From: Alteromonadaceae bacterium | Lineage (GTDB): Bacteria > Pseudomonadota > Gammaproteobacteria > Enterobacterales > Alteromonadaceae | Assembly: GCA_014872785.1 (NCBI GenBank) | Contig: WKFJ01000014.1 | Location: 62,001-126,000 of the forward strand | DNA length: 64,000 nucleotides | Reading direction: 5' to 3' | Part shown: positions 44,530 through 52,475 of the stretch, in pieces | How positions within the stretch are numbered: the first letter of the stretch is position 1 | Layout: every line of letters begins with the position of its first letter | Notes under the pieces: model-generated | What the model was told of the DNA's origin: nothing | The model's database searches: none | What the model saw: only the letters and a program-made list of their open reading frames with translations | Program-made: the position numbers and the translations under genes

Positions 44530-45243
44530 TTATGAAGTTTCCACATGTACTCTTGCTTTGGAATAGTAAGCCCGTCTGACTAGGTAGGTTTTAAAGGGAA
44601 GTAGAAAATATAGATGTGGTGTGTAGAGTAGATATTGCCCGGGTACGAAATACATCACTAGAATGACGCAGAACGTCAGTGTCATACTGGAAATCCAATC
44701 TAGTCGTTTTACTTTAGTGAAGTCTAGCTCAAAGTCGTTCAAGCCGAGATACTGCTGTTTGTGCAGTACGTGTTGGTACATTGCCCAGAAATTAATGGTC
44801 AAAGCCATAAAACCGACACTGTAGAACAGGAACATGACGCGTAAGTCATCTGCAGAGGCAATGTCAATTTCCAGCGGAAAGTAGCCACCTGAGAGCGCAA
44901 AAAACAAACCTTGCATCATCAAGCGAAGTGGATAGATAAAAATCAATACGATACAGATCAAGGCGCCACTTAATAAAATTGTGGGTTTGTCTTCTAAACC
45001 GTAGCGTCGTGACCAATCAGCATGTCCATGCCAAATCAACACAATCACGGCACAACTGGCAATAAAGCTAGGCACGTTTTTTATAGCTAAGATAAATTCA
45101 TCCATGTTACTCGGGATGTCATCTATGCTGATAATGAGCATGGTAATGGCAAATGCAAATGCGGCCGCTACAAAGGCTTCTATCCGTGTCATATGCTCGC
45201 CGCGCATTTTGAAACTCGGATTTGCCTGATTGTCCTGTCTCAT
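44530..45243 (-). CDS. TMEM175-like membrane protein without the FSD motif
   Basis: A 237-residue protein with about six hydrophobic helices, resembling bacterial TMEM175 (DUF1211) potassium channel subunits: TRIEAFVAAAFAFAITMLIISI in the first helix (about 19-40), then WHGHADWSRRYG and LLSGALICIVLIFIYPLRLMMQGLFF. In the family the first helix carries R-x-x-x-F-S-D, which forms part of the filter gate; here Arg20 is present but Ser-Asp are replaced by Val-Ala. The protein may be a divergent channel or may have lost conduction. Stands alone between a membrane gene and a two-component pair. Confidence 0.75.
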   Translation of the reverse strand: MRQDNQANPSFKMRGEHMTRIEAFVAAAFAFAITMLIISIDDIPSNMDEFILAIKNVPSFIASCAVIVLIWHGHADWSRRYGLEDKPTILLSGALICIVLIFIYPLRLMMQGLFFALSGGYFPLEIDIASADDLRVMFLFYSVGFMALTINFWAMYQHVLHKQQYLGLNDFELDFTKVKRLDWISSMTLTFCVILVMYFVPGQYLLYTPHLYFLLPFKTYLVRRAYYSKARVHVETS

Positions 45244-45422
45244 TTACCACTCCGTGAATTGGATAGGCTGCAAATTATCAAAAACTGTACTGAATGGAAA
45301 TGAATGAGTAAAAATTTCCTGCGACAGTCATGACTTTTGACCTATAGATACCGAGTAACTCTATGCGATAATTACAACCGAACGGGCTAATTAGCACATC
45401 TTAAAAAGTGGGTTCATTAATA

Positions 45423-46553
45423 ATGATTAACTACGTAAAGAATATTGGTGTAGAGAGAATGAGTGGGGTGTTAACCATTCTCACCATTGCGTCGATTAGT
45501 TTATTTTTACTGGCAAATTGGGACAGCCCAGATTGGCTGAGAATAGTTTTCGCCTTTTTTCTTTACGTTGTGTATCTGTGCTGTTTTCTGCGCACTACAG
45601 ATGAAGAACAGGGGATAAGTGAACAGTTGTATGTGACCTTAGTGGTAGTGCAGTTATTCAGCGTATTAGGATTGTTTTTTATCACTCCCTACAACTTTAA
45701 CGCCATACTTTTGGGGATATGGAGCGGCCATCTGGTATTCCTGTTTTCACTTCGAAAGGCCATTGTCTTATCTCCTGTACTGTTCTTGAGTTTTTACAGC
45801 GTTTTTACCTGGCATTGGCATGATAGCTATGTTTGGTTGAGTATGTTGTTGTACTGGATGTTGAGTTTGTTCACCATAACTATGATCAACGCGGTACATC
45901 AAGAAATACAGGCGAAAGAAGCAAGCCAACAGTTAAATCGCGAACTTATGGCGGCACAAAGTCTGCTAAAAGAAGCGACTAAGCAATCGGAGCGGGTGCG
46001 TATTGCCCGAAATATTCATGATTTGGTTGGGCATCATCTGACAGCACTTACTATCAACCTGCAAGTGGCTTCGCATAAAACTCAGGGTGAAGCAAAAGAA
46101 CAGGTTGATAAAAGCTATGCAATTGCCAAGTTATTGCTGGCTGATGTAAGAGAAGCGGTAACTGAAATTAGAGAGAAATCTAACATCGAATTGACCGAAG
46201 CATTGCATGCCCTTGCCGATTCAGTACCCAGATTACAAATTCGATTGGCGTTGGAGGAAAACCTCGATATTACTAACGTGGAATTGGCCGATACGATACT
46301 CAGATGTGTACAGGAAAGTATTACTAACACACTGAAGCACGGGCATGCGAGTGAATTCGAAATTGAGCTAAAAAGAGAGCGTGATGCGCTGAATTTGTCG
46401 ATGAAAGACAATGGCAGTGTGAGCAGTGCATTAACACTTGGCAATGGACTAACCGGAATTAAAGAACGCGTAGCGGCGTTTAAAGGACAAGTCCAATTCA
46501 TCGGCAATCAGTCAGGCTTTCATACCTTCATTACGTTACTGGAACCCGCATAG
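45423..46553 (+). CDS. NarL/DesK-type sensor histidine kinase
   Basis: A 376-residue kinase. About five or six hydrophobic helices occupy residues 10-150 with only short loops, so the signal is probably sensed in the membrane. A coiled segment leads into a HisKA_3 dimerisation domain with the phospho-acceptor His in RIARNIHDLVGHHLTALTI (about 200), then a HATPase domain (CVQESITNTLKHGHASEFEI, LGNGLTGIKERVAAF). It is 8 bases before the response regulator gene. The ATG at 45423 is preferred to the GTG at 45408; neither ribosome site is strong. Confidence 0.9.
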   Translation: MINYVKNIGVERMSGVLTILTIASISLFLLANWDSPDWLRIVFAFFLYVVYLCCFLRTTDEEQGISEQLYVTLVVVQLFSVLGLFFITPYNFNAILLGIWSGHLVFLFSLRKAIVLSPVLFLSFYSVFTWHWHDSYVWLSMLLYWMLSLFTITMINAVHQEIQAKEASQQLNRELMAAQSLLKEATKQSERVRIARNIHDLVGHHLTALTINLQVASHKTQGEAKEQVDKSYAIAKLLLADVREAVTEIREKSNIELTEALHALADSVPRLQIRLALEENLDITNVELADTILRCVQESITNTLKHGHASEFEIELKRERDALNLSMKDNGSVSSALTLGNGLTGIKERVAAFKGQVQFIGNQSGFHTFITLLEPA

Positions 46554-46561
46554 AGAAAATA

Positions 46562-47206
46562 ATGACTATTAAAATTATGTTAGTTGACGACCAAACCCTG
46601 GTGCGTCAGGGGATAAAGAGCTTATTGTCGCTTTCTGATAAGGTGACTGTTGTTGGCGAGGCCGATGATGGGGATCAAGTGGTGCAACACGCTCAAAAAG
46701 CGTTACCCGATGTCATTTTAATGGATATTAGAATGCCAAGATGTACCGGGATTCAGGCGTTGGAGTTGTTGAAACAGGCTGACATCGAAACACCCGTTAT
46801 TATGTTGACGACGTTTGATGATCATGAGTTAGTGATGCAAGCCATTCAAACCGGTGCCAAGGGATATCTACTGAAAGATGTATCACTGGATAATTTGATT
46901 GCTGCCATTGAACAAGTTGCGCAAGGTAAAACTTTGATCCAGCCAGCCATTACAGAGAAAGTACTCAAGGGGCTACAAGGAATGCAGTCTGATTTTCAGA
47001 GTTTTGAAAAACCAGAATCATTGTCTGAAAAAGAATCTGAGATTTTACGGCTTATGGCGGCAGGGTACAGTAACCGTGAGATTGCGGGCGCTATGCATAA
47101 GTCTGAAGGCACAGTGAAGAATCAAGTATCCAATATTCTGTCAAAGATGGGCGTAAGAGACCGCACTCGCGCGGTACTTAAAGCGATAGAGCTCGGTGTT
47201 ATCTAA
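46562..47206 (+). CDS. NarL/LuxR-type response regulator
   Basis: A 214-residue regulator: receiver domain (residues 1-120; acidic pair at 9-10, phospho-Asp55 in VILMDIRMP, Lys in GYLLKDVS) and a LuxR-type helix-turn-helix (about 150-210; LSEKESEILRLMAAGYSNREIAGAMHKSEGTVKNQVSNILSKMGVRDRTRAVLKA). Partner of the upstream kinase. The ABC-2 exporter genes about 0.9 kb further on, beyond rsmE, are possible targets, as DesKR- and LiaSR-type systems often control such exporters; this is inference. Confidence 0.93.
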   Translation: MTIKIMLVDDQTLVRQGIKSLLSLSDKVTVVGEADDGDQVVQHAQKALPDVILMDIRMPRCTGIQALELLKQADIETPVIMLTTFDDHELVMQAIQTGAKGYLLKDVSLDNLIAAIEQVAQGKTLIQPAITEKVLKGLQGMQSDFQSFEKPESLSEKESEILRLMAAGYSNREIAGAMHKSEGTVKNQVSNILSKMGVRDRTRAVLKAIELGVI

Positions 47207-47212
47207 GAAAAA

Positions 47213-47941
47213 TCAAAGATCTCCGTAATTCGCTTGCAGTATGCTAATTACCGCCAACGCTGCGGTTTCCGTGCGTAAAATACGCGGGCCTAGACTCACA
47301 TCATTAAAACCTGTTTCGGCGGCTTGAAAGATTTCTTGGTCAGATAGACCACCCTCGGGGCCGATTAACACACGTATTCCTTCTTTAGGCACGTCTAATC
47401 TGGCTAGACGTTTCTCGGCTGTTGGATTTAACGTCAGGCGCAATTGATTTGTGGACTGGCTTAGCCATTGTGCCAACGTGATTGGCGCATGAATGGTAGG
47501 CACAACATTACGCCCGCACTGTTCACAGGCTGATATTGCTATTTTTTGCCAATGTTGTTGTTTCTTTTGCCAGCGTTCATCGTCGAGTTTCACATTACAT
47601 CGTTCTGTGATGATGGGGCTTATTTCTGTGACCCCCAGCTCAACAGACTTTTGAATCACCATATCCATTCGGTCACCTTTTGATATGCCTTGTCCCAAAT
47701 GAATTGGTAGTGGTGACTCACAACTTATTCCCAGTTTGCTATCAACTCTGACGTTGACGCTACGTTTGCTGAGAATTTCTAACTCTGCGCTGTATTCATT
47801 GCCATCCCCATTAAACAATACTACTGGGCTTGCGTCTTTGAGTCGCAGTACATTTACCACATAGTTACTTAGTTCCTTTGATAAAGGGATCTCTTCGTCT
47901 ACAGCAAGTGTTTGGTCAACAAATAATCGGGGGATACGCAT
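47213..47941 (-). CDS. rsmE: 16S rRNA (uracil-1498-N3)-methyltransferase
   Basis: SPOUT-class methyltransferase (242 residues) that methylates U1498 in 16S rRNA. N-terminal PUA-like part (MRIPRLFVDQTLAVDEEIPLSKE...YVVNVLRLKDASPVVLFNGDGNEY) and the C-terminal knotted domain with RMDMVIQKSVELGVTEISPIITERC, VLIGPEGGLSDQEIFQAAETGF and LGPRILRTETAALAVISIL, which binds S-adenosylmethionine. Convergent with the response regulator gene with a 6-base gap. In E. coli rsmE lies directly upstream of gshB; here they are 4.7 kb apart. Confidence 0.95.
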   Translation of the reverse strand: MRIPRLFVDQTLAVDEEIPLSKELSNYVVNVLRLKDASPVVLFNGDGNEYSAELEILSKRSVNVRVDSKLGISCESPLPIHLGQGISKGDRMDMVIQKSVELGVTEISPIITERCNVKLDDERWQKKQQHWQKIAISACEQCGRNVVPTIHAPITLAQWLSQSTNQLRLTLNPTAEKRLARLDVPKEGIRVLIGPEGGLSDQEIFQAAETGFNDVSLGPRILRTETAALAVISILQANYGDL

Positions 47942-48081
47942 GAACTTCGAAAGCTAATTTTGATAAGTGCGCAGTGTAATCAAAATATTAGCTAATGCAA
48001 AACTTGAGAACGCAAATTATGATGCAATATCTATCGAGGTATAAATCAAATTAGACATAGTTTTATGGCAGTGGAGTCTTA

Positions 48082-48963
48082 ATGCAATCAGTTATCGAAG
48101 TGGAAGCGCTGAAAAAATCCTTCAAAGGTCAGGTCGCTGTCGATTCCGTGGATTTTAGCGTTCCTCAAGGTCAGTGTTTTGGCTTACTAGGACCTAACGG
48201 GGCTGGGAAGACTACAACAATCGAAATGCTCGAGGGCATAATCAAGCCAGATTCTGGCGTCATTCAGTATTACGGCAAGAAAATGGATCGCGCAGCGCTT
48301 AATAAAATTGGGATCCAGTTCCAAAATACCGCGCTGCAGGATTATTTAACCACGATTGAAACAATCAGGATGTTTTCAGCGTTCTATGACAAAGCAGTGC
48401 CCGAACAAGAGCTGGTAAATTTATGTCAGTTAGCGGACTTTTTGAATCAAGACCATCGCAAGCTATCTGGTGGACAGCGGCAACGATTGCTCTTAGCGCT
48501 TGCGCTGGTAAACGATCCCGATGTTCTGTTCCTTGATGAGCCCACCACAGGGCTGGATCCTCATGCTCGTCGCAACTTTTGGGACTTGATCTCAAGTATC
48601 AAGCAACGAGGCAAAACAATTGTATTAACAACCCATTATATGGACGAAGCCGAGTATTTGTGCGACCACATCGAAGTTATGGATAAAGGGAAGATCATCG
48701 AAAAGGGGCATCCAGGAGAACTGCTGAGCAAGCATTTCTCTGGCGCACTCATTCGCTTTCCTTATCAGGAATTGGAAGCGTCATTGGTCGATGAACTTAG
48801 GATGCAGAAAAATCATACCTTTTGGGAAGTGACGACAGATGAAGTCGAAAAGGTATTGTTACGCTTGACCCAAAGCTCAGTGAAATTACAGGGACTCAAT
48901 GTGAAAAGTGCCAATTTGGATGATTTATTTTTAAAACTTACCGGGCATCAGTTGGAGGGCTAA
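48082..48963 (+). CDS. ABC transporter ATP-binding protein
   Basis: A 293-residue ATPase of the ABC-2/DrrA type. Walker A GPNGAGKTTT (about 37-46), Q-loop QFQNTALQDYL, signature LSGGQRQRLLLALALVN, Walker B DVLFLDEPTTGLDPHARR and the H-loop TTHYMDEAEYL are all intact; the C-terminal 80 residues are an accessory domain typical of exporters. It is followed by its permease after 3 bases, with a GGAG ribosome site in front. Substrate unknown; an antimicrobial or lipid is common for the family. Confidence 0.94.
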   Translation: MQSVIEVEALKKSFKGQVAVDSVDFSVPQGQCFGLLGPNGAGKTTTIEMLEGIIKPDSGVIQYYGKKMDRAALNKIGIQFQNTALQDYLTTIETIRMFSAFYDKAVPEQELVNLCQLADFLNQDHRKLSGGQRQRLLLALALVNDPDVLFLDEPTTGLDPHARRNFWDLISSIKQRGKTIVLTTHYMDEAEYLCDHIEVMDKGKIIEKGHPGELLSKHFSGALIRFPYQELEASLVDELRMQKNHTFWEVTTDEVEKVLLRLTQSSVKLQGLNVKSANLDDLFLKLTGHQLEG

Positions 48964-48966
48964 GAT

Positions 48967-49998
48967 ATGTGGAAACGATTTTACGCTTTGTTCAAGGCTC
49001 GCAATCTGGAGTTTTTCAGAGACCGCTCATCTCTGGCGTGGAACATTATTTTTCCGCTACTTATATTGATAGGGTTTTCCTTTATCTTTGACGGAGACGG
49101 TAAAGCGCAATACAAGGTGGGCGTGTTAGGCCAAATACCAGAGGTGCAAAATAACACTGATAACGAACGGCACAATGATTTCTACCAATTGAAATACGTT
49201 GAGTTTGTTAGTTATGAAGATGAATCTAAAGCGACGCAACGGGTTGAACAGCATCAGGTCGATTTGCTGGTCGCGCCTTTGCAAAAAACCTACTGGTTAA
49301 ATGAGAGTAGCCCAAAAGGGTATTTTGTAGAGCAGCTATTATTGGGGGCTGCACCGGAATATCAACGCATAACGCTTTCAGGTAAAGAAATACGCTACTT
49401 GGACTGGGTTTTGCCGGGGATTTTGGGTATGAACATGATGTTTAGCTGTTTATTCGGTGTAGGTTATGTGATTGTTCGCTACCGCAAGTCTTCGGTTTTA
49501 AAGCGTTTGAAGGCCACCCCGTTACACGCCATCGAGTTCATACTGGCACAAATTATCTCGCGTTTGTTTATCGTTGTATTTATGGCTGCCGCCGTATTTG
49601 TTGTCTGTGACTTTATGTTTGATTTTTACATGCTGGGATCCTATCTGAATTTGCTTATCGTGGCGTTTTTAGGAGCACTTTGTATGATTTCGTTGGGATT
49701 GCTGATGGCAAGTCGAAGTCGCAGTGAGGAGCTTGCCGGTGGCATGTTAAATATGGTGACCTGGCCAATGATGATTCTTTCTGGTGTTTGGTTTTCCATG
49801 GAGGGGGCTCCAGAGTGGATCCAAACTGTTGCTTTGGCATTGCCATTGACGCACCTAGTCGACTCGGCTCGTAGTATCATGACTGAGGGCACGAATCTTT
49901 GGGAATTGAAGAACTCTGTGTTTGCTCTACTGGGTATGACAGCGGTCTTTTTGACCTTAAGTGCTTACTTGTTTCGGTGGGAGGGTGATGGCCGCTAG
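48967..49998 (+). CDS. ABC-2 type transporter permease
   Basis: A 343-residue inner-membrane subunit. One N-terminal helix (LAWNIIFPLLILIGFSFIF, about 22-40), a soluble extracytoplasmic region of about 110 residues, then five helices (LPGILGMNMMFSCLFGVGYVIV, FIVVFMAAAVFVVCDFMF, LLIVAFLGALCMISLGLLM, VTWPMMILSGVWFSMEGAPEW, VFALLGMTAVFLTLSAYLF). This is the ABC2_membrane architecture. Works with the preceding ATPase. Its stop codon lies in the loop of an 11-bp hairpin. Confidence 0.92.
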   Translation: MWKRFYALFKARNLEFFRDRSSLAWNIIFPLLILIGFSFIFDGDGKAQYKVGVLGQIPEVQNNTDNERHNDFYQLKYVEFVSYEDESKATQRVEQHQVDLLVAPLQKTYWLNESSPKGYFVEQLLLGAAPEYQRITLSGKEIRYLDWVLPGILGMNMMFSCLFGVGYVIVRYRKSSVLKRLKATPLHAIEFILAQIISRLFIVVFMAAAVFVVCDFMFDFYMLGSYLNLLIVAFLGALCMISLGLLMASRSRSEELAGGMLNMVTWPMMILSGVWFSMEGAPEWIQTVALALPLTHLVDSARSIMTEGTNLWELKNSVFALLGMTAVFLTLSAYLFRWEGDGR

Positions 49999-50008
49999 GC
50001 CATCACCC
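49983..50008. terminator. Hairpin overlapping the permease stop codon
   Basis: GGGTGATGGCC (49983-49993) and GGCCATCACCC (49998-50008) form a perfect 11-bp stem with the 4-base loop GCTA. The TAG stop (49996-49998) covers the end of the loop and the first base of the right arm. No T-run follows, so a bidirectional or RNA-protecting hairpin is as likely as a terminator; the convergent M48 gene ends 36 bases later. Confidence 0.75.
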
Positions 50009-50043
50009 ATACAGATAGTGTCATAATCAAAAGAGTGGACGGA

Positions 50044-50859
50044 TTACTGTCTTTGTGAATCTTCAGGAGTGCACTTAGGCTTAGTTGCTGACATGCGATA
50101 AAGGACATTAGCGTTGGTCATGTTCTTTTCGAGTTGATCGATACGCGTAGTGGGAGCCGGGTGCGTTGACAAGAATTCCAAGGGGCGCTCACCACCACTG
50201 GCTTTGTCCATATTTTCCCATAGTTTGACAGATTGCGCCGGGTTAAATCCAGCTTTTGCCATTAGGTCTAAACCAATTAGATCCGCTTCTGACTCATGGG
50301 TGCGGCTAAAGGGCAGGGTAAAGCCAACTTGCACCCCTAGGCCAATAGCTGACATTAGCTCCTTACTATAACCAACAGATTTATTCTCTAAAACGCCACT
50401 AGTCACTTCCATACCAATACCCACCAAGGTGTTTTGTGACATTCTCTCGTTGCCGTGTTCCGCGATAACATGACCGACCTCGTGGCCAATGACTGCTGCC
50501 AGTTGATGCTGGTTTTCAGCGACTTTTAATAGTCCTGTATAGACACCAATTTTGCCCCCCGGTAATGCAAACGCGTTAATCTGGTCATCATCAAAAACAA
50601 CAACTTCCCATTCACCGGCAAAAGTAGATTTTGGCACCTGGCTGACTATGTGTTCAGCCACACAACTAACGTAGGCATTTTGCAATTCTGGCGCTTGCGT
50701 CTTTTGTTCTTCTTTGAGGCTGGTAAAAGCCTGTTCGCCCATATTGTTCATCTGTTCTGATGAGAACAATTTAATGGTTGAGCGACCTGTTGGCGATTTG
50801 GCACAAGAAGTTAAAGTCAGTGCTAGCACCGTCACGATACAAATTTTCTTAAATTTCAT
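50044..50859 (-). CDS. M48-family metalloprotease lipoprotein
   Basis: A 271-residue zinc protease resembling LoiP/YggG, which in E. coli is an outer-membrane lipoprotein that takes part in envelope quality control. Lipobox LALTLTSCAKS (Cys about 19), zinc motif VIGHEVGHVIAEHGNERMS (HEVGH about 126-130), a Glu in SRTHESEADLIGLDLM as third ligand, and LSTHPAPTTRIDQLE at the end. Faces the ABC-2 genes convergently. In E. coli yggG also lies near tktA, so the position fits. Confidence 0.93.
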   Translation of the reverse strand: MKFKKICIVTVLALTLTSCAKSPTGRSTIKLFSSEQMNNMGEQAFTSLKEEQKTQAPELQNAYVSCVAEHIVSQVPKSTFAGEWEVVVFDDDQINAFALPGGKIGVYTGLLKVAENQHQLAAVIGHEVGHVIAEHGNERMSQNTLVGIGMEVTSGVLENKSVGYSKELMSAIGLGVQVGFTLPFSRTHESEADLIGLDLMAKAGFNPAQSVKLWENMDKASGGERPLEFLSTHPAPTTRIDQLEKNMTNANVLYRMSATKPKCTPEDSQRQ

Positions 50860-51014
50860 TCTGGAGCACTCCGAGCTTCCAAAAAATAATCGAAAGTATA
50901 GTAGTCATTATATTAACCGAAACAGAACAAAAGATGACGTTGCTTGTTTTAGTTTCTTACAATAAGGCCACTTATGTTTAGAAAAGTTTCCTATTGTGGT
51001 TTTCAAAGGGCAAT

Positions 51015-51039
51015 AAAAAAGGACGCATAGCGTCCTTTT
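51015..51039 (-). terminator. metK terminator
   Basis: AAAAGGACGC and GCGTCCTTTT with a 3-base loop; on the minus strand followed by TTTTTTA. It lies 26 bases after the metK stop. Confidence 0.93.
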
Positions 51040-51064
51040 CTCATTGATTAACACGTCACTAAAA

Positions 51065-52210
51065 TTATAGAGCTGCTTTCAATGCTTCCGCTTTGTCTGT
51101 CTTTTCCCACGGGAACTCTTCGCGGCCAAAGTGACCGTAGGCCGCCGTCGCTTGATAAATTGGCTTCTCCAAATCAAGCATCTTGATAAGTCCGTAAGGA
51201 CGTAAATCAAAGTGTGCTTTAACCAAATCAGTCAAGGTCGCATTATCAACTTTACCGGTACCAAAGGTTTCTACGCTGATAGAGGTAGGCTCTGCCACAC
51301 CAATTGCGTAAGAAACTTGAATTTCACAACGCTCCGCTAAACCCGCTGCAACTATGTTCTTTGCTACATATCTGCCAGCGTAGGCCGCCGAACGGTCAAC
51401 TTTTGATGGATCTTTACCTGAGAAAGCACCGCCACCGTGACGCGCCATACCACCGTAGGTATCAACGATAATCTTACGACCCGTAAGACCACAGTCACCC
51501 ATAGGTCCGCCGATTACAAAACGACCAGTTGGATTAATAAAGAATTTGGTATCAGCATTTAACCACTCGCTAGGTAGCACAGGCTTAATGATTTCTTCCA
51601 TCACCGCTTCTTGAAGCTCTTTTTCGCCTATAGATTCACAGTGCTGCGTCGATAAAACTACCGCGTCGATACCGACAGGCTTGCCGTTTTCATAAACGAA
51701 CGTTACCTGACTTTTGGCATCAGGTCGCAACCATTCAAGAGTGCCATCTTTGCGTACTTCAGATTGTTTCTTAACCAAGCGGTGTGAGTAAGTAATTGGC
51801 GCAGGCATTAGCACATCAGTTTCATTACTCGCGTAACCAAACATCAAACCTTGGTCGCCAGCACCTTGTTCTTCAGGGCGAGAGCGATCAACACCTTGAT
51901 TAATATCGGGTGATTGTTTGCCTATGGTGTTTAAAACAGCACAGCTATCGGCGTCAAAACCCATATCTGAATGAACATAACCGATATCTCTCACCGTTTT
52001 GCGGGTGAGTTCTTCAATATCAACCCAAGCTGAGGTAGTCACCTCACCACCAACCATAACCATGCCAGTTTTTACATAGGTTTCACAAGCGACACGAGCT
52101 TTGGGGTCTTGTTCTAAAATTGCATCAAGCACAGCATCAGAAATCTGGTCTGCGATTTTATCTGGATGTCCTTCGGACACAGATTCGGATGTGAAAAGAT
52201 GTTTTGCCAT
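51065..52210 (-). CDS. metK: S-adenosylmethionine synthase
   Basis: Makes S-adenosylmethionine from methionine and ATP. 381 residues, almost the E. coli length, with [24 protein letters not shown] (N-terminal), [28 protein letters not shown] (about 116-127), [34 protein letters not shown] and the C-terminal [12 protein letters not shown]. It has a strong terminator and an upstream MetJ-type operator, and is divergent from tkt, as in many gammaproteobacteria. Confidence 0.97.
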   Translation of the reverse strand: MAKHLFTSESVSEGHPDKIADQISDAVLDAILEQDPKARVACETYVKTGMVMVGGEVTTSAWVDIEELTRKTVRDIGYVHSDMGFDADSCAVLNTIGKQSPDINQGVDRSRPEEQGAGDQGLMFGYASNETDVLMPAPITYSHRLVKKQSEVRKDGTLEWLRPDAKSQVTFVYENGKPVGIDAVVLSTQHCESIGEKELQEAVMEEIIKPVLPSEWLNADTKFFINPTGRFVIGGPMGDCGLTGRKIIVDTYGGMARHGGGAFSGKDPSKVDRSAAYAGRYVAKNIVAAGLAERCEIQVSYAIGVAEPTSISVETFGTGKVDNATLTDLVKAHFDLRPYGLIKMLDLEKPIYQATAAYGHFGREEFPWEKTDKAEALKAAL

Positions 52211-52280
52211 CCTTTAAAATTCCTCTCATTTTTTTTCTTGTATACGCTCGTACTCAAGAAAAGTATCAGTATTTACTGCT

Positions 52281-52304
52281 AGACGTCTATAAGTCTATAC
52301 GGTT
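52281..52304 (-). promoter_or_regulatory. Tandem MetJ-type met boxes upstream of metK
   Basis: On the plus strand the 8-mers AGACGTCT (52281-52288), ATAAGTCT (52289-52296) and ATACGGTT (52297-52304) are adjacent; the first is a perfect met box and the second matches at 6 positions. They lie about 70 bases upstream of the metK ATG, over a TATAGA that could be the -10. metK is a known MetJ target in gammaproteobacteria. No metJ gene is in this window. Confidence 0.8.
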
Positions 52305-52475
52305 AAAATGCAGATTCCAACTTTTGATTAAAAAAAAGCCTCGTCGTGGTGTAAATCATAAAGAAATTCCATTGCATCAGCTTGGTGGCTGCGCGAGAAT
52401 ACCGCACCTACGATTATATCGACGCCGTACAAACAAACTTTTGTTTTATACGGTTATTACTATTTAGGAGTCCTA
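52305..52475 (+). other. Leader region of tkt
   Basis: The tkt 5' region has no gene. An imperfect hairpin, with CCGTA and TACGG ends and AAACAAA facing TTGTTT, lies at about 52427-52457, roughly 20 bases before the start, and AGGAG follows. It could affect translation, but nothing recognisable such as a riboswitch was seen. Confidence 0.4.

Noticed and set aside
46115..46507. 130-codon antisense frame in the histidine kinase gene
   Set aside because: Shadow of the HATPase coding region with no motif of its own.
52305..52475. Riboswitch in the tkt leader
   Set aside because: The region holds one imperfect AT-rich hairpin and no conserved core of any riboswitch class I know.
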